This document shows, one piece after another, positions 16,841-25,235 of a stretch of 64,000 nt of DNA. A program made the translations under genes and the position numbers. Location of the stretch: positions 88,106 through 152,105 of the forward strand of contig JAKLEZ010000016.1 of NCBI GenBank assembly GCA_022711465.1, written 5' to 3'. The DNA is from Planctomycetota bacterium (lineage in GTDB: Bacteria; Planctomycetota; Phycisphaerae; UBA1845; PWPN01). Position 1 is the stretch's first letter; the number at the start of each line of letters is the position of its first letter. Under the pieces are notes generated by a model. That model saw only the letters and a list, made by a program, of their open reading frames with translations, ran no database searches and was not told the DNA's origin.

Positions 16841-18154
16841 ATGTTCCGTTGCGGTGGTTCGGGCACGGCCTATGAACGATGCGGCAAGACGGGCGAGAAG
16901 CTTTTTCCCGTCACCGCCGTGCGTTACGGTCGCATGAACTACATCGGGGAGTTCTCCCACCCGCCGGACATGCCCGTGACGTGTGGCGGGAAGGTGATCA
17001 TTCTCACTGAACGCGGCATTGAGATCGGCCAGCAGGTTCCTCGGACCTGTTACGGCTGCAGGCAATCGGTTCCTCGTGACCAGATGCGGGCATATGCCCA
17101 GGCCAGCGGGGAGGAGTTTTACCAGATCAAGAACGGCCGGATCCTCCGCCCGGCGACGGAGGCCGATCTGGCCGAGCTGCGTCACATTGAGGAGGGCTGC
17201 AAGGCCAAGCTGGCCTCATGCCGGGCGATCGCCTCCGAGCTTGGCCTGCAGATGAAGATCGTCGACTGCGAGCACGTTTTCGGCGGCGAGCGGGTCGTTT
17301 TCTACTTCATGTCCGAGGAACGGGTGGACTTCCGGGAACTCGTCCGGCGGCTGGCTGCCGAGTTCCAGACTCGCATCGAGATGCGGCAAGTTGGAGCCCG
17401 CGATGAGGCCCGGTTGCTGGCCGACTATGAAACCTGCGGGCGCGAGTGCTGCTGCCGCAACTTCCTGAAGACGCTCCGCCCGATTGGCATGCAGATGGCC
17501 AAGCTGCAAAAGGCGACGCTGGACCCGTCCAAGGTGAGCGGCCGTTGTGGACGGCTCAAGTGCTGCCTGCGTTACGAGCACGAGACCTACGAAGGCCTGG
17601 TCAAGAAGCTGCCCCGCGTGGGTGCCCGGGTCGTCACCAAGGAGGGGACGGGTAAGGTGATCGACCGGCAGGTGCTCACCCAGCTGGTCAAGATTCTGGG
17701 CGATGATGACCGGGTCTTCGTCGTCCAGAACGAGGATATCACTGAGCGACTGGCCCCTCTCCCGGGGGGCGGTGGTCAGGCGCCGCCCAAGCCTCGCGAG
17801 CAAGGCTCGGGGCCCGCTCGCCGCCAGTCTCCGCCAAGCCAGGAGGAGACCGCCGACAAGCCGGACGAGCCGCCGAGCGAGCCGGAGGAGCCCTCGGCCG
17901 AGGTTCCGCCGGAGACGCAAGCGGAACTCCCCCGGGGTTCGCGGACTCTGCCGGCCGATGGGGCTCAGGAACCCGCTTCACCCCCGGACGGCCCCGGGCC
18001 TGGGGCTGCCCGAGGCGAGGGCGGATTGTCGCGGCCGAGTGATGCTTCGGAAGGCGGACGTCGTCAAGGGCGTTCCCGGCGTCGTCGGCGGGGGCGAGGG
18101 CGGGATCGCCGTTCGGGCCCACCCGGCTCAGCACCGTCTGGCGGGGGATCTTGA
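16841..18154 (+). CDS. PSP1-domain protein, YaaT-like
   Basis: 437 residues from ATG 16841 (GAGGAG at 16826-16831); GTG 16838 is equally possible. The conserved PSP1 C-terminal region is unmistakable, with Y-E-T-C-G-R-E-C-C-C-R-N-F and later V-S-G-R-C-G-R-L-K-C-C-L-R-Y-E. In Bacillus the YaaT (RicT) member belongs to the Ric complex, which carries [4Fe-4S] clusters and affects RNA maturation. Ahead of the domain the protein has an extra N-terminal part with C-G-G-x-G and C-Y-G-C pairs. After about residue 310 there is a long low-complexity Pro/Glu-rich and then Arg-rich tail (R-R-R-R-R-G-R-G-R), possibly RNA binding. Position after holB matches the known gene order. Confidence 0.85.
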   Translation: MFRCGGSGTAYERCGKTGEKLFPVTAVRYGRMNYIGEFSHPPDMPVTCGGKVIILTERGIEIGQQVPRTCYGCRQSVPRDQMRAYAQASGEEFYQIKNGRILRPATEADLAELRHIEEGCKAKLASCRAIASELGLQMKIVDCEHVFGGERVVFYFMSEERVDFRELVRRLAAEFQTRIEMRQVGARDEARLLADYETCGRECCCRNFLKTLRPIGMQMAKLQKATLDPSKVSGRCGRLKCCLRYEHETYEGLVKKLPRVGARVVTKEGTGKVIDRQVLTQLVKILGDDDRVFVVQNEDITERLAPLPGGGGQAPPKPREQGSGPARRQSPPSQEETADKPDEPPSEPEEPSAEVPPETQAELPRGSRTLPADGAQEPASPPDGPGPGAARGEGGLSRPSDASEGGRRQGRSRRRRRGRGRDRRSGPPGSAPSGGGS

Positions 18155-18188
18155 CCGCGATGCCGGTCGCAGGGTCAAATGGTCTTCA

Positions 18189-18707
18189 ATGTCCCATAAA
18201 CCGTCGAAGTCATTGGAGCAGATCGTTCGCGAGGTGGGACGGTATTCCGTCGACGCTTTTCTGTTCGTTCAGGAGTGCATCGGCCTAGCCTCGGATCGAG
18301 TCCACGGCCCGCTCTCCCAGGAACAGGCGGCGCTGGCCCAGTGGATGGCTCGCGAGGGGATCGGCCCGGACGAACTGTCGGATCGTGCCCAGGCGGGTGA
18401 TCTTCCCCCTGACATTGCCCGGGCGGTGAAGAGTCTCGGCGGGCTGCACCGGGTGAACCGTCACGTCACCGGGCAGCAGCTCTGCGAGGCGATTCGGGAG
18501 ATTGCTCTGGAACGATGGGGTCTGATGGCCCGCAATGTTCTGACCCGCTGGAACATCACCTCCACCGAGGACATCGGGGCCATCGTTTTCGCCCTGGTGG
18601 AGAACGGCTGGCTCCAGAAACAGCCCACCGATCGGATCGAGGACTTCGAGCACGTGTTCTCGTTCAGTGAAGCCTTCGATCACCACTACCAGATCGGGGC
18701 GAAGTAA
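18189..18707 (+). CDS. Minf_1886 family protein
   Basis: 172 residues. The pattern Y-S-V-D-A-F-L-F-V-Q-E, then H-V-T-G-Q-Q-L-C-E-A-I-R-E-I-A-L-E-R-W-G, V-L-T-R-W-N-I-T-S-T-E-D-I-G and D-F-E-H-V-F-S-F-S-E-A-F-D is the signature of the Minf_1886 family, which is restricted to Planctomycetes and Verrucomicrobia. Its function is unknown. The ATG lies only 34 bases after the PSP1 gene, but no strong ribosome site is visible, so translation may depend on coupling. A good marker for the taxonomic origin of the window. Confidence 0.85.
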   Translation: MSHKPSKSLEQIVREVGRYSVDAFLFVQECIGLASDRVHGPLSQEQAALAQWMAREGIGPDELSDRAQAGDLPPDIARAVKSLGGLHRVNRHVTGQQLCEAIREIALERWGLMARNVLTRWNITSTEDIGAIVFALVENGWLQKQPTDRIEDFEHVFSFSEAFDHHYQIGAK

Positions 18708-18866
18708 CCATCCGCGATTCTGTTTTCGGACCTTTCAGGCCCTCCTCACCCGGGTCGCTTTTTACGCGAACTGCCGCGCACCCTGGCCGATAGCGATAGC
18801 AGGTCCATGGGGCCCAGCCCTTCTGGGGGGACGCCACAGAAACGCCGCCGGCGGGATGCTGTTGCC

Positions 18867-20246
18867 ATGAACGACTGGTTGGACGCTGAAACACGGGCCG
18901 AGCGAGCGATGCAGCTCAGCGAATCGCGCCAGTGGCAGCAGGCTCTGGCCGAACTCGATGCCGCCATCGCGATCAACCCGCACGACGTCCACTGGCACAT
19001 TCAGCGTGGCAACATCCTCGATGAGCTCGAGCGATACGAAGAAGCGGTCGAAGCCTACGAAACCGCGCTCGCGATGGATGATGAATCCGCCGAGGTCGCC
19101 ACGTTCCTGGGGATGGACTTGATACGGGTCGGCCGTCACGAGGACGCGGTACGCCTGTTCGAGGGTCTGGCCGCTCGCCAGGTTGACTACGAGCCGGCCT
19201 ACTGCAACCAGATCGCGGCGTACACCCGCATCGGCGATCACGAGAAGGCCGAGGAGATGTTCTACGTTGCCCAGCAGCTGGAGCCCGATTGCCCGCACTG
19301 CTTTCATCATCTGGCGGAGTCACTTGCCTGCCGGGGGCAGTTTGACCGTGCCCTGTTCTGTTGGCAACGCGTGCTCGACATTGCGCCCGACTACCCGAAT
19401 GTTCAGCGCCGGATTGCCCAGGTGCATCGCGTTCAGGGCGACCGGGCCAAGGCCCGTGAAGCCTATCTTGAAGCTCTTCGGGCCGATCCCGGCAACTGCG
19501 ATCTCCTGGCCGACCTGGGCGACCTGATGATCGAAATGGGCGACCTCGAGGCCGCGGCGGCCAAGTTCTCCTACTTGCTCGATCTGGAGCCCGATCACAC
19601 CCGGGGCAACGTCATGCTCGGTCTGATTGAGCTTCGCAACGGTCGGCATGCGTCCGCGGTCGAGCGTTTTGAGTTTGTCCTGGCCGTCGAGCCGGACTAC
19701 CCCGGCCTGCGCACTTATCTCGGCGAAGCCGAATACTGTCGGGCGAACATCGCCGGAGCGGTCGAGCACCTCAAAGCGGCGATCGAGCAGGACCCGCGGG
19801 ATACCGTGGCGCTGGTCGCGATGGGCAACTGCCACCTCAAGGCTCGGCGGCTGGATGATGCCGAGGATTACTATCGCAAGGCCCTTGCGGTCCGGCCGGA
19901 CGTGGTGGCCGCCCTGCACAACCTGGCGGTCTGCCGGTTCCTCGCGGACGACCTCGAGAAGGGTGTTCGCTACTGTCGGCGGGCCTTGCGCCACGATCCT
20001 GCGAACGTGATGGTCATGTACAAGCTGGCCCTGGCGCAGATGGAACAGGGTCACTGGGCGGAAGCAGGGGATTTCGTTCGCAGGGGGCTCAGCCTCGATC
20101 CTGAACACGCCGGCATGAACTACCTTGCCCGTCACACGCGCCGGTTGAAGCTGCGCTGGTACGTCGGCCGCGTTCTTCACCTTGATCGCCGCCTGCTTCA
20201 CCTGGTTGTCAACGCATGTCGGACGGTGACTCCGGCGCCGGCCTGA
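18867..20246 (+). CDS. Tetratricopeptide-repeat protein
   Basis: 459 residues from ATG 18867 (GGGA upstream). About eleven degenerate 34-residue TPR units run from residue 5 to 425, for example A-L-A-E-L-D-A-A-I-A-I-N-P and E-A-Y-L-E-A-L-R-A-D-P-G-N. No signal peptide or membrane segment is seen, so it is probably a cytoplasmic scaffold. The C-terminal 30 residues are basic and repeat-free. Partners are unknown; it stands between the Minf_1886 gene and the two-component locus. Confidence 0.85.
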   Translation: MNDWLDAETRAERAMQLSESRQWQQALAELDAAIAINPHDVHWHIQRGNILDELERYEEAVEAYETALAMDDESAEVATFLGMDLIRVGRHEDAVRLFEGLAARQVDYEPAYCNQIAAYTRIGDHEKAEEMFYVAQQLEPDCPHCFHHLAESLACRGQFDRALFCWQRVLDIAPDYPNVQRRIAQVHRVQGDRAKAREAYLEALRADPGNCDLLADLGDLMIEMGDLEAAAAKFSYLLDLEPDHTRGNVMLGLIELRNGRHASAVERFEFVLAVEPDYPGLRTYLGEAEYCRANIAGAVEHLKAAIEQDPRDTVALVAMGNCHLKARRLDDAEDYYRKALAVRPDVVAALHNLAVCRFLADDLEKGVRYCRRALRHDPANVMVMYKLALAQMEQGHWAEAGDFVRRGLSLDPEHAGMNYLARHTRRLKLRWYVGRVLHLDRRLLHLVVNACRTVTPAPA

Positions 20247-20483
20247 AATCGACTCCCACACGGACAATACTGTCTATCGAGGCCCCATGCCTGACCACCG
20301 GGCCAAGTCAGCTCTGGGCCTGCACATTGACGCGGTCAATTCGGCGCTGCCTGCGGCGGGCGGGTTTCTCGGGCTTCACGTGAATGCTGGTGCGAGGCCG
20401 TCGGCTGTCGACGGGAGGAGTTGCTCGGGTGAACCATCGGATGTGCTGCGGGAACGAGGAGGGACTCCCGCAGATCAGTCGCT

Positions 20484-20714
20484 CGTTGGCGCTTCTTGGT
20501 GACTGATCATGACCCCGGGACCGATCCCAAGTATCAGCAGAGGGTTCTCGGGATCTTCCAGACCCTGGCACCCGGGGCGCAGCGGGAGGGCACGAGCATC
20601 GGGCTGGGTCTGGTCAAGCAGAACGTTGAAGGTTATGCTGGAACGGTCGAGTTGGAGTCCGGCATCGGACCAGGGTGTACCTTCTGATTGACATTGCCTC
20701 TCTGGCGGGTGGAG
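20484..20714 (+). pseudogene. Remnant of a histidine kinase C-terminus
   Basis: In one frame the text R-W-R-F-L-V-T-D-H-D-P-G-T-D-P-K-Y, then I-F-Q-T-L-A-P, then G-T-S-I-G-L-G-L-V-K, then E-S-G-I-G-P-G-C-T-F matches the end of a kinase ATPase domain (normally W-x-F-x-V-x-D-N-G-P-G-I and G-T-G-I-G-L-A). A TGA at 20685-20687 cuts it, yet the frame continues L-T-L-P-L-W, the usual final strand. The N1/N2 and dimerisation parts are absent upstream, where a TGA at 20427-20429 closes the frame. The family fits kinases that sit directly before Rcp1-type response regulators, which is exactly what follows. It is best read as a decayed partner of the next gene. Confidence 0.7.
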
Positions 20715-20722
20715 TCGCTGAT

Positions 20723-21136
20723 ATGCGAAGCAGGAAGCCGATTCTTCTGGTGGAGGATGACGAAGTTGATCAGATGACCATCCAGCGAGCCCTGAAGGAG
20801 ATTCACGTCACCAATCGCCTGGACATCGTCCGTAACGGCGAGGAAGCCCTCGCGTTTTTGAGGGACCCCGCCCAGGATCGCCCGGGCATCATTCTGCTGG
20901 ACCTCAATATGCCCCGGATGAACGGCGTGGAGTTCCTGCGCGCGGTCAAGGCGGATACGGCGTTGAGAGGGATACCCGTCATTGTGTTGACGTCTTCCCG
21001 CGAGGAACAGGATCGGGTCGAGAGCTTCAACCTGAGCGTCGCGGGCTACATGGTGAAGCCGGTTGACTACCGCCAGTTCGTCGAAGTGGTTCGGACCATC
21101 GATCTGTACTGGACGCTCAGCGAACTGCCCGAATAG
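20723..21136 (+). CDS. Single-domain response regulator, Rcp1-like
   Basis: 137 residues from ATG 20723 with GGAG 8 bases upstream. It is a stand-alone receiver: acidic pocket L-V-E-D-D-E (9-14), phospho-acceptor Asp60 in I-L-L-D-L-N-M-P-R-M-N-G, Thr in V-L-T-S-S, and the Lys in M-V-K-P-V. The insert E-E-Q-D-R-V-E-S-F-N-L is typical of the Rcp1 group that works with phytochrome-type or PAS kinases. There is no output domain, so it probably passes phosphate or binds a partner protein. It ends 10 bases before the hybrid kinase, hence one operon; its original kinase may be the remnant just upstream. Confidence 0.88.
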   Translation: MRSRKPILLVEDDEVDQMTIQRALKEIHVTNRLDIVRNGEEALAFLRDPAQDRPGIILLDLNMPRMNGVEFLRAVKADTALRGIPVIVLTSSREEQDRVESFNLSVAGYMVKPVDYRQFVEVVRTIDLYWTLSELPE

Positions 21137-21146
21137 GAGGGAACCG

Positions 21147-23192
21147 GTGAACGGCCAACCGATTCGGATTCTGTACATTGAGGACGACCTGGTTGATCGC
21201 ATGGCGCTCGAGCGGTTTGTGAGGAGCCGGTCGCTCCCGTACGAGTGCACCATTGCTGAGTCGGCTCACGACGCCCGGGCGCACCTGGCGTCCAAGCACT
21301 TCGATCTCGTCATCTCCGACTACGCCCTGGGGGACGGCACCTGTCTTGAGCTTCTGCCGAGTTGCCGGGGCGTGCCGTTCATTGTGATTACCGGGACCGG
21401 CAGCGAGGAAACGGCCGTCGAGGCGATGAAGCTGGGGGCGGCGGACTATCTGATCAAGGACCCGGACGGGTACTACCTCAAGGTTCTTCCGGCGACGGTC
21501 CAGAACGTCCTGCAGCGTCACAAGGCGGAGACCGAGCTGGAGCTGTACCGGGCGGGCCTCGAGGACCTGGTGCGGAAACGCACCGCCGAGCTTGAGGCCG
21601 AGATTCAGGAGCGTCGGCGGGCTCAGGAAGCTCTGCAGGCAAGCGAGGAACGGCTGCGGGCGGCGCTGTCGGCGGCGAACATGGGAACCTGGCGTTGGGA
21701 CGTCCTGAAGGACCAGGAAACGAGGGATGCCGGCCTCAACCGGATTCTGGGGCTTGATCCGGTGGAGTCGGTCCGAAATGTGCGCGACTTCTTCGATCGC
21801 GTTCATGACGAGGACCGCCAGGAGGTGAAAGAAGCGTTCCTGGCCGCGTGCCGGAATCGGGGTCCCTACCTGGCGGAGTTTCGCATCGTGCGTCCGGACG
21901 GCACCATCCGCTGGCTGCGTGATCAAGGCAGGCCGTTCTTTGAGGAATCCGGCACGCTGCGATACGTGACCGGGGCCACGGTGGACATTACCGAGCGCAA
22001 GGAGGCGGAGGCCGAGCGGGCTCGCCTGGAGAGACGCATCAGGCAGATTGACAAGCTCAACGCCCTGGGAGAACTCGCCCTCGGCGCGGCCCACGAGTTC
22101 GGCAACTGCCTGACGGTGGTCCGTTCCGCGATGGAATTGCTCCAGGATCGTCGGACGGACCCGGAATCGGGCTCCCACCCGATCCAGATCATCTCTCAGG
22201 CGGTTGCTCAAGGAGCCACGGTTGCCCGCTCGCTGCAGACGTTCGGACGCGACCTTCCCACCGAGAAAACTGCCCTTGACTTGCGGGAGGTCCTGAAAGA
22301 AACGCAGCTGTTGCTCGAGCACACCCTGCCCAGGGTGATCACGCTCGAGGTCACCTGCGCGAGCGACGATCCGATCCGGCTTCACGCCGACCGGGCTCAA
22401 CTGCAGCAGGTCCTGCTCAACCTGGCCCTGAATGCCCGTGATGCCATGCCGGAAGGCGGCCGGCTCCGCATTTGTGCCAGGCTCAAAGCCGCCTCCGGTG
22501 TGGGCGACGGCCCGGAGAGGACATCGTCAGGCATGCCGTACGCCGAGTTGTCCGTAACCGACACGGGTGCAGGCATCTCCCAGGACATCCTGCCCCACAT
22601 CTTCGACCCGTTCTTTTCGACCAAGCCCCGGGGGAAGGGCACGGGGCTGGGATTGTCGATCGTCCACGGCATCGTCCACGATCACGGCGGCAGAATCGAT
22701 GTTCATTCAACGGTCGGCACGGGTACCACGTTCACCATTCTCCTGCCCTGCCAGGAGGCGGGCGTCGACGACGAGGCGGAGGGTCCGGGTCGCGAGGTTC
22801 CCCGTGGCCATGGGGAATCGGTCCTGGTGGCCGTGAGGGATCCGCTTCTGCGCGGCCTGGCGGCTACCTATCTCGAGTCGGCGGGGTATCGGACACGGCA
22901 GGCCGAGAACATGGCCGCGGTCGAGGAACGGCTGGGAGCTGCGTCCGGCGGCGTTCAACTGGTGATCCTGGACGCGTCGCTTGCCGGCGAGGGGGGATTC
23001 GGTTGCCTGGCCGGGGTGCGGAAGATGAGCCCATCCCTTCCGATCGTTCTGCTGGCTGAGACTACCGGCTTGCCTTCGGGCCGGCTCGATGCCCATACCT
23101 TGGCGATCTCCGGCCCCTATGACATGCCCCAACTGGCCGAGCTTGTTCACCAATCGCTCGCTTTCGCCAAGAGTGGGCAAGCGGTCTCCTGA
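21147..23192 (+). CDS. Hybrid histidine kinase: receiver-PAS-HisKA-ATPase-receiver
   Basis: 681 residues from GTG 21147, which has a perfect AGGAGG 6 bases upstream. Domains: receiver 5-120 (Asp58, Lys104); coiled coil 125-165; PAS 165-285 with W-R-W-D and the closing D-I-T-E-R-K; dimerisation domain with His316 in A-A-H-E-F-G-N; ATPase 400-535 with N-L-A-L-N-A-R-D-A-M, D-T-G-A-G-I and G-T-G-L-G-L-S; and a C-terminal receiver-like domain 557-675. In that last domain Asp609 is kept, but the acidic pocket is reduced (A-V-R-D) and the usual Lys-Pro is Gly656-Pro, so it may not be phosphorylated normally. No membrane segment: a cytoplasmic sensor. Signal and output are unknown. Confidence 0.9.
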   Translation: MNGQPIRILYIEDDLVDRMALERFVRSRSLPYECTIAESAHDARAHLASKHFDLVISDYALGDGTCLELLPSCRGVPFIVITGTGSEETAVEAMKLGAADYLIKDPDGYYLKVLPATVQNVLQRHKAETELELYRAGLEDLVRKRTAELEAEIQERRRAQEALQASEERLRAALSAANMGTWRWDVLKDQETRDAGLNRILGLDPVESVRNVRDFFDRVHDEDRQEVKEAFLAACRNRGPYLAEFRIVRPDGTIRWLRDQGRPFFEESGTLRYVTGATVDITERKEAEAERARLERRIRQIDKLNALGELALGAAHEFGNCLTVVRSAMELLQDRRTDPESGSHPIQIISQAVAQGATVARSLQTFGRDLPTEKTALDLREVLKETQLLLEHTLPRVITLEVTCASDDPIRLHADRAQLQQVLLNLALNARDAMPEGGRLRICARLKAASGVGDGPERTSSGMPYAELSVTDTGAGISQDILPHIFDPFFSTKPRGKGTGLGLSIVHGIVHDHGGRIDVHSTVGTGTTFTILLPCQEAGVDDEAEGPGREVPRGHGESVLVAVRDPLLRGLAATYLESAGYRTRQAENMAAVEERLGAASGGVQLVILDASLAGEGGFGCLAGVRKMSPSLPIVLLAETTGLPSGRLDAHTLAISGPYDMPQLAELVHQSLAFAKSGQAVS

Positions 23193-23221
23193 CACGTCGG
23201 ATCGCGTTTCCGGGGACCGGG

Positions 23222-23238
23222 GACCGGTGGAACCGGTC
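23222..23238. terminator. Stem-loop between convergent genes
   Basis: GACCGGT (23222-23228) and ACCGGTC (23232-23238) form a perfect 7-base stem with a 3-base loop in the 44-base gap between the convergent kinase and permease genes; the right arm touches the permease stop codon. It could end transcription in both directions, though no T run is present. Confidence 0.4.
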
Positions 23239-24448
23239 ATTCGTGGCGCAGGGCCTCGATGGGATGCAGGATGGCGGCCTTGAAGGCCGGCACGATGCCG
23301 AACAGCACGCCCACTCCCGCGGAGAAGCCGAAGCCCAGCCCGACCGCCCACCACGGGATGATCACGCTGATCATCTGCGGGTGCAGCGACGCCAGGTAGC
23401 AGGCCCCGTAGCCGATGGCCAGGCCGATTCCCCCGCCCAGGGAACTGAGCAGCACAGCCTCGGTCATGAACTGAGCGAGGATGTCCCGCCGGCGGGCGCC
23501 GACTGCCTTGCGCAGGCCGATTTCCCGGGTCCGCTCGGTCACCGACACCAGCATGACGTTCATAATCCCGATGCCTCCAACCAGAAGTGAGATGCCCACG
23601 ACGCCGGCCAAGGCGCTGGTGGCAATCAAGCTGATCTTGTTGAACTCCTTGAGGATCTCGTCCTGCGTCTCGATCCCGAAATCGTTCGGCTGGTCCGGGG
23701 CGAGTTCATGCCGGTGGCGGAGGGTGCTGGTGATCTGGGCTTTCGCCTCGGGCACGAGTTCCGGGGCCTGGGCGCGGACCATGAAGGCCAACAGCCGCCG
23801 GGCGGTGGGAAACAGCTTCAATCCGGTGGTGAAGGGCACCAGGACGAGATTGTCCTGGCTCTCGCCGAAGAACGAGCCTTTCGACTTCAGGATGCCGACG
23901 ACCTGGAAACGCTGACCCGCGACCTGGACGTAACGGCCCATGAGGTCCGTGTCCATCTGCAGCTTGCGGAGCACTTCGCGTCCGACCACGCACACCTGCC
24001 GGCGTGATTCGATGTCCACCGGCCCGAAGCATCGCCCCACCTCGACGTCAAAGCCGCGGATCAGGTTGAACTTATCGGTGGTGGCGACGAGCGACGTCTC
24101 CAGTTTGACATCCCGGTAGATGAGCGTGGTTCGGCGCTCGATCAGCGGGGCGAGGGTGGCGATCGCCGGACAGCGGCGTTCCACGGCCTCCAGATCCTCA
24201 GGGGTCATTTCGATGCGGCCCAAGGCTTGCCCGGCGTCACCCGGAGGGCGCTGGGGCCAGACCCACATCGCGTTCGTGCCCAGCCCCTGCAGGAAATTGG
24301 TCACGTAGGATGAGAAACCCTGGATGACCGCGACTACGGTAATGACCGAGCTGACCGCGATGATGATGCCGAGCACCGTCAGCACGGATCGCATCTTGTT
24401 CATCCAGAGCTGTTCAAGCCCTGTCGCGATGTTGGCCAGCAGCTTCAT
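23237..24448 (-). CDS. MacB-like ABC transporter permease
   Basis: 403 residues. The N-terminal membrane segment with N-K-M-R-S-V-L-T-V-L-G-I-I-I-A-V is followed by a large periplasmic domain (about 55-270) and three membrane segments at the C-terminus in an FtsX fold, with G-G-I-G-I-M-N-V-M-L-V-S-V-T-E-R-T-R-E-I-G-L-R-K-A-V-G-A-R typical of MacB/LolC. Unlike MacB of E. coli the ATPase is a separate protein. Its start overlaps the end of the ATPase gene by 35 bases. It probably works as a mechanotransmission exporter with the adaptor and ATPase upstream. Confidence 0.9.
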   Translation of the reverse strand: MKLLANIATGLEQLWMNKMRSVLTVLGIIIAVSSVITVVAVIQGFSSYVTNFLQGLGTNAMWVWPQRPPGDAGQALGRIEMTPEDLEAVERRCPAIATLAPLIERRTTLIYRDVKLETSLVATTDKFNLIRGFDVEVGRCFGPVDIESRRQVCVVGREVLRKLQMDTDLMGRYVQVAGQRFQVVGILKSKGSFFGESQDNLVLVPFTTGLKLFPTARRLLAFMVRAQAPELVPEAKAQITSTLRHRHELAPDQPNDFGIETQDEILKEFNKISLIATSALAGVVGISLLVGGIGIMNVMLVSVTERTREIGLRKAVGARRRDILAQFMTEAVLLSSLGGGIGLAIGYGACYLASLHPQMISVIIPWWAVGLGFGFSAGVGVLFGIVPAFKAAILHPIEALRHE

Positions 24449-25193
24449 TCAGGGTATCCGATTCCACGTACCCGTCCCTCAGCCGGATGACCCGCTGACA
24501 CCGGGCGGCCACCTCGGCTTCGTGGGTCACGACGATGATGGTCTGCCCGGCGGCGTGCAGCGAGTCGAAGAGGGCCATGATTTCGTTGCCGGTGGCGGTG
24601 TCGAGGTTTCCCGTCGGCTCGTCCGCCAGGAGGATGGCCGGGTGCCGCACCAGGGCCCGGGCGATGGCCACGCGTTGCCGCTGCCCGCCCGAAAGCTCGT
24701 TGGGACGATGGGCCATCCGGTCGGCCAGGCCCACCCGCCGGAGGGCGTCGGTCGCCAGCTGCCGCCGATGCCGAGATCCGCCGTAGACGAGGGGCAGCTG
24801 GACATTCTTGAGCGCGGTGGCCCGGGGCAGCAGTTCGAAGGTCTGGAAAACGAAGCCGATCTGTTCTCCGCGAATCCGGGCCAGGGCTGACTGCGACACG
24901 CGGCTGACATCGTGCCCGTTGAGCCGGTAGACGCCGCCTCCGGGAATGTCCAGGCAGCCCAAGATGTTCATCAGCGTGCTCTTGCCCGAGCCGCTCGGTC
25001 CCATGACGGCGACGTACTCGTTGCGGCAAATGGTCAGGCTGATGCCTGTCAGAGCGTGGATCTCCTCGACCCCGACGCGGTAGGTCTTGGTCAGGTTCTC
25101 GAGTTCGATCATCGGCGGTTCGGGCGCGGCTTCTCCGCTTGCCGGATCACTGACCGATTTGGTGGTTGGCTCGGCCACTTGCGTTGGGCTCAT
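24414..25193 (-). CDS. MacB/LolD-like ABC transporter ATPase
   Basis: 259 residues. All ATPase motifs are present: Walker A G-P-S-G-S-G-K-S-T, Q-loop F-V-F-Q-T-F, signature L-S-G-G-Q-R-Q-R, Walker B I-L-L-A-D-E-P-T-G-N-L-D and the switch His in V-T-H-E. A 28-residue N-terminal extension precedes the usual M-I-E-L-E-N-L start; which Met is used is not certain because no strong ribosome site is seen before either. Middle gene of a macA-like, ATPase, permease operon for export of a small molecule, peptide or lipoprotein. Confidence 0.93.
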   Translation of the reverse strand: MSPTQVAEPTTKSVSDPASGEAAPEPPMIELENLTKTYRVGVEEIHALTGISLTICRNEYVAVMGPSGSGKSTLMNILGCLDIPGGGVYRLNGHDVSRVSQSALARIRGEQIGFVFQTFELLPRATALKNVQLPLVYGGSRHRRQLATDALRRVGLADRMAHRPNELSGGQRQRVAIARALVRHPAILLADEPTGNLDTATGNEIMALFDSLHAAGQTIIVVTHEAEVAARCQRVIRLRDGYVESDTLNEAAGQHRDRA

Positions 25194-25235
25194 CCTGGCG
25201 CGCGGGTACGTTCCCGCACCTGCTCACTCATGCCT

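Noticed and set aside
17703..18188. Upstream extension of the Minf_1886 frame
   Set aside because: It overlaps the PSP1 gene in another frame; family homology begins only at the ATG at 18189.
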